From Candidatus Bathyarchaeota archaeon (GTDB lineage Archaea > Thermoproteota > Bathyarchaeia > TCS64), in NCBI GenBank assembly GCA_026014515.1, contig JAOZIG010000151.1, positions 1 to 15,150 of the forward strand: a stretch of 15,150 nucleotides of DNA, read 5' to 3'. Numbering within the stretch: the stretch's first letter is position 1; each line of letters begins with the position of its first letter. The notes below the pieces were generated by a model that saw nothing but the letters and a program-made list of their open reading frames with translations, was not told the DNA's origin and made no database searches. This document shows, piece by piece, positions 13,738 to 15,150 of this stretch. Made by a program: the position numbers and the translations under genes.

Positions 13738-15106
13738 AGTCGAATAAGTGAAGGTAGACTGAGTCTATTACCCAAGAGTCTTGGATAATGTCTCCTTCCT
13801 CTGTTGTGTCATCAAATCTGATTGTGAATGTAGAACCAGTAAGAACCCCTGAGACATCTACTATATTGTATCCCGGTTCCACGGTTGTGATGAGATTAAC
13901 CCACGTGGCTCCATTCCAGTAATCAACTCTTAGCGCCTCAGCGCCCATTTCCCCCCCGTATATGGATAGATACTCGTTGGTCTTGGAGGGAAGTAGAGTC
14001 CACTCGGCTTCTAGATCAAGGTCATAGTAGGAGTTACCGGGGGCTGTCTTGATCACTGTTACATTATCCACGTACATGTGCTCTGATGCTCCTACTCCGA
14101 GGGCGGTGAATCGTACCCGGAAATCCGCGACAAAGTATTGGCTGTCAATGATCTTATCCACATAGTTATGCCAAATATTCTCGGTACCATAATTGCCTAA
14201 ATCCTCAATAATATCCCAGCTTGTTCCATCCCAGTATTCCAAAAGGAACTCGTTTGGATCAACCTTGTCCTCGTTGAACCAGAAATCAACATAGACCACA
14301 GTAGCATCAGAGGTATCCAGCGCAGGAGAATCCAAGGTTCCACTGTTACCTCCACCGCCCCCATCAAAGTCAGCCGAAAAGGTACCCCAGTATTTCTCAC
14401 TTGCCTCCCTGTTCCATGCACTATTCTCTAACCATCCGGGTGGAGGCCAAGTGCCTTCAAAGCTCTCATCGTCTATGAGAGTGATGTTGACGTTGTCTAT
14501 TGTTACTAGTTCTTCTGTTATGGTGTTGTTGATGTGATCTGGTCCTGCTTTCATGGCGTTGAACAAGCTGTGGGTTCCACGAGCAATAGGCGTATAGTTG
14601 TCCACTTGATCCTGTACATAGTAGTAGGTGGTGTTACCTGCCCCGCCTCCACCAGTTACCGGCGTCACTGGCATAGGATATTCTCCATAGTAGATGTTGC
14701 CGAGTCTAGTTAGTACCTGTATTGTGTATGTATTGAGTGGGTTCATCACGATTGACGTGTTTCCTATGTCTTTCTCCGTCTCCAATGGGTTGAGGCTTGT
14801 ATCAACCCTGTAATAGGCTTCCTTATTCAGGGTGATGTCAAACACTCCTATCCACTCTAGCTGGGATATGATGTTCCCCGTGTTCTTGATTGTGAGGTTC
14901 AGGCTATTGCCCGGTGTCAACTCAACATATTGTATGCTTAGAGTCTCGTCTGCGGAGCCTTGGTCGAACTCCGCCATGTCTTGGATGATGACGTTGCTTT
15001 GACGTTCAACTCCCGTGCGGAGATTATAGTAGCTTACCCCCACTGCGAGTATCATCAGTAGGAACCCGATGCCAATGAGACTGCCAACTGCTCTTCGAGA
15101 AGCCAC
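13736..15106 (-). CDS. Pilin-like surface protein with two jelly-roll-type domains
   Basis: This is a 456-residue extracellular protein. A short basic N-terminus (MASRRAVG) precedes a single hydrophobic helix (about 6-27), a layout seen in archaeal type IV pilin/archaellin-like proteins with prepilin-type signals. A cleavage near Arg5-Ala6 is possible. After a beta-rich region (50-145) and a GGGG linker (152-155), residues about 212-350 look like a choice-of-anchor J/MAM-type jelly roll (ESFEGTWPPPGW, LEYWDGTSWDII, FRVRF, YVDNVTV). Residues 355-456 are a second, diverged copy (VDYWNGATWVNLI, FTIRFDD, WVIDSVYL). At least seven N-glycosylation sequons occur (Asn70, 116, 158, 170, 193, 207 and one in DNVTV). 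It is probably a membrane-anchored or pilus-associated adhesin. The start is GTG at 15106, supported by the TATA box. Confidence 0.75.
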   Translation of the reverse strand: MASRRAVGSLIGIGFLLMILAVGVSYYNLRTGVERQSNVIIQDMAEFDQGSADETLSIQYVELTPGNSLNLTIKNTGNIISQLEWIGVFDITLNKEAYYRVDTSLNPLETEKDIGNTSIVMNPLNTYTIQVLTRLGNIYYGEYPMPVTPVTGGGGAGNTTYYYVQDQVDNYTPIARGTHSLFNAMKAGPDHINNTITEELVTIDNVNITLIDDESFEGTWPPPGWLENSAWNREASEKYWGTFSADFDGGGGGNSGTLDSPALDTSDATVVYVDFWFNEDKVDPNEFLLEYWDGTSWDIIEDLGNYGTENIWHNYVDKIIDSQYFVADFRVRFTALGVGASEHMYVDNVTVIKTAPGNSYYDLDLEAEWTLLPSKTNEYLSIYGGEMGAEALRVDYWNGATWVNLITTVEPGYNIVDVSGVLTGSTFTIRFDDTTEEGDIIQDSWVIDSVYLHLFD

Positions 15107-15130
15107 GAATAATGAATAACCTGATGATTA

Positions 15131-15139
15131 TTATATATT
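15131..15139 (-). promoter_or_regulatory. TATA box of the surface-protein gene
   Basis: On the minus strand AATATATAA is a strong TATA box, centred about 29 bases before the GTG at 15106. It fixes that GTG as the likely leaderless start. Confidence 0.55.
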
Positions 15140-15150
15140 CACGCCCCTGA

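Overview
The window looks like chromosomal DNA from an archaeon. The reasons are AT-rich TATA-like boxes centred about 25-28 bases before several start codons (leaderless messages), the lack of clear Shine-Dalgarno sequences, an archaeal-style Lrp regulator, a surface protein with a pilin-type N-terminus, and frequent TTG/GTG starts. Base composition is moderate, by eye in the mid-40s percent GC. An Asgard lineage such as Thorarchaeia, or a related anaerobic sediment archaeon, is a guess. No rRNA, tRNA, CRISPR array, insertion sequence or phage gene was seen. Genes are packed tightly and no gap exceeds about 140 bases.

Layout. 1-306 is the 3' end of an MFS transporter, converging with and overlapping a polysaccharide deacetylase (287-1045, -). 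Upstream of that is a stand-alone pyruvate-kinase C-domain-like protein (1077-1682, -). It diverges from an Lrp/AsnC regulator (1821-2291, +) across a promoter region that holds a long inverted repeat. Next come a SAM methyltransferase (-), a Ca2+/H+ antiporter (-), an RraA/aldolase-like protein (+), and an EamA transporter with a uridine-kinase-like P-loop kinase (+, probable operon).

The central block is iron uptake: a DtxR-type repressor fused to FeoA (8554-9309, -), then feoB three bases downstream (6622-8550, -). In front of it is a perfect 18-bp palindrome that matches a DtxR/IdeR-type operator. This reads as a self-contained, autoregulated ferrous-iron operon in which one polypeptide carries both the sensor and FeoA. 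A class II glutamine amidotransferase (9366-10409, -) lies just upstream. It has the family's catalytic residues, but the nucleophile cysteine is residue 3 instead of 2.

The right part has a molybdopterin/4Fe-4S oxidoreductase (10500-12509, -) without visible electron-transfer partners, divergent from a zinc-dependent, probably NAD-linked dehydrogenase (12595-13725, +). Last is a pilin-like surface protein with two related jelly-roll domains (13736-15106, -).

I did not find a multi-gene system that looks wholly undescribed. The best leads are the DtxR-FeoA fusion with its operator, the Met-Asn-Cys amidotransferase, the surface protein, and the inverted repeat between the Lrp gene and the PK-C-like gene.
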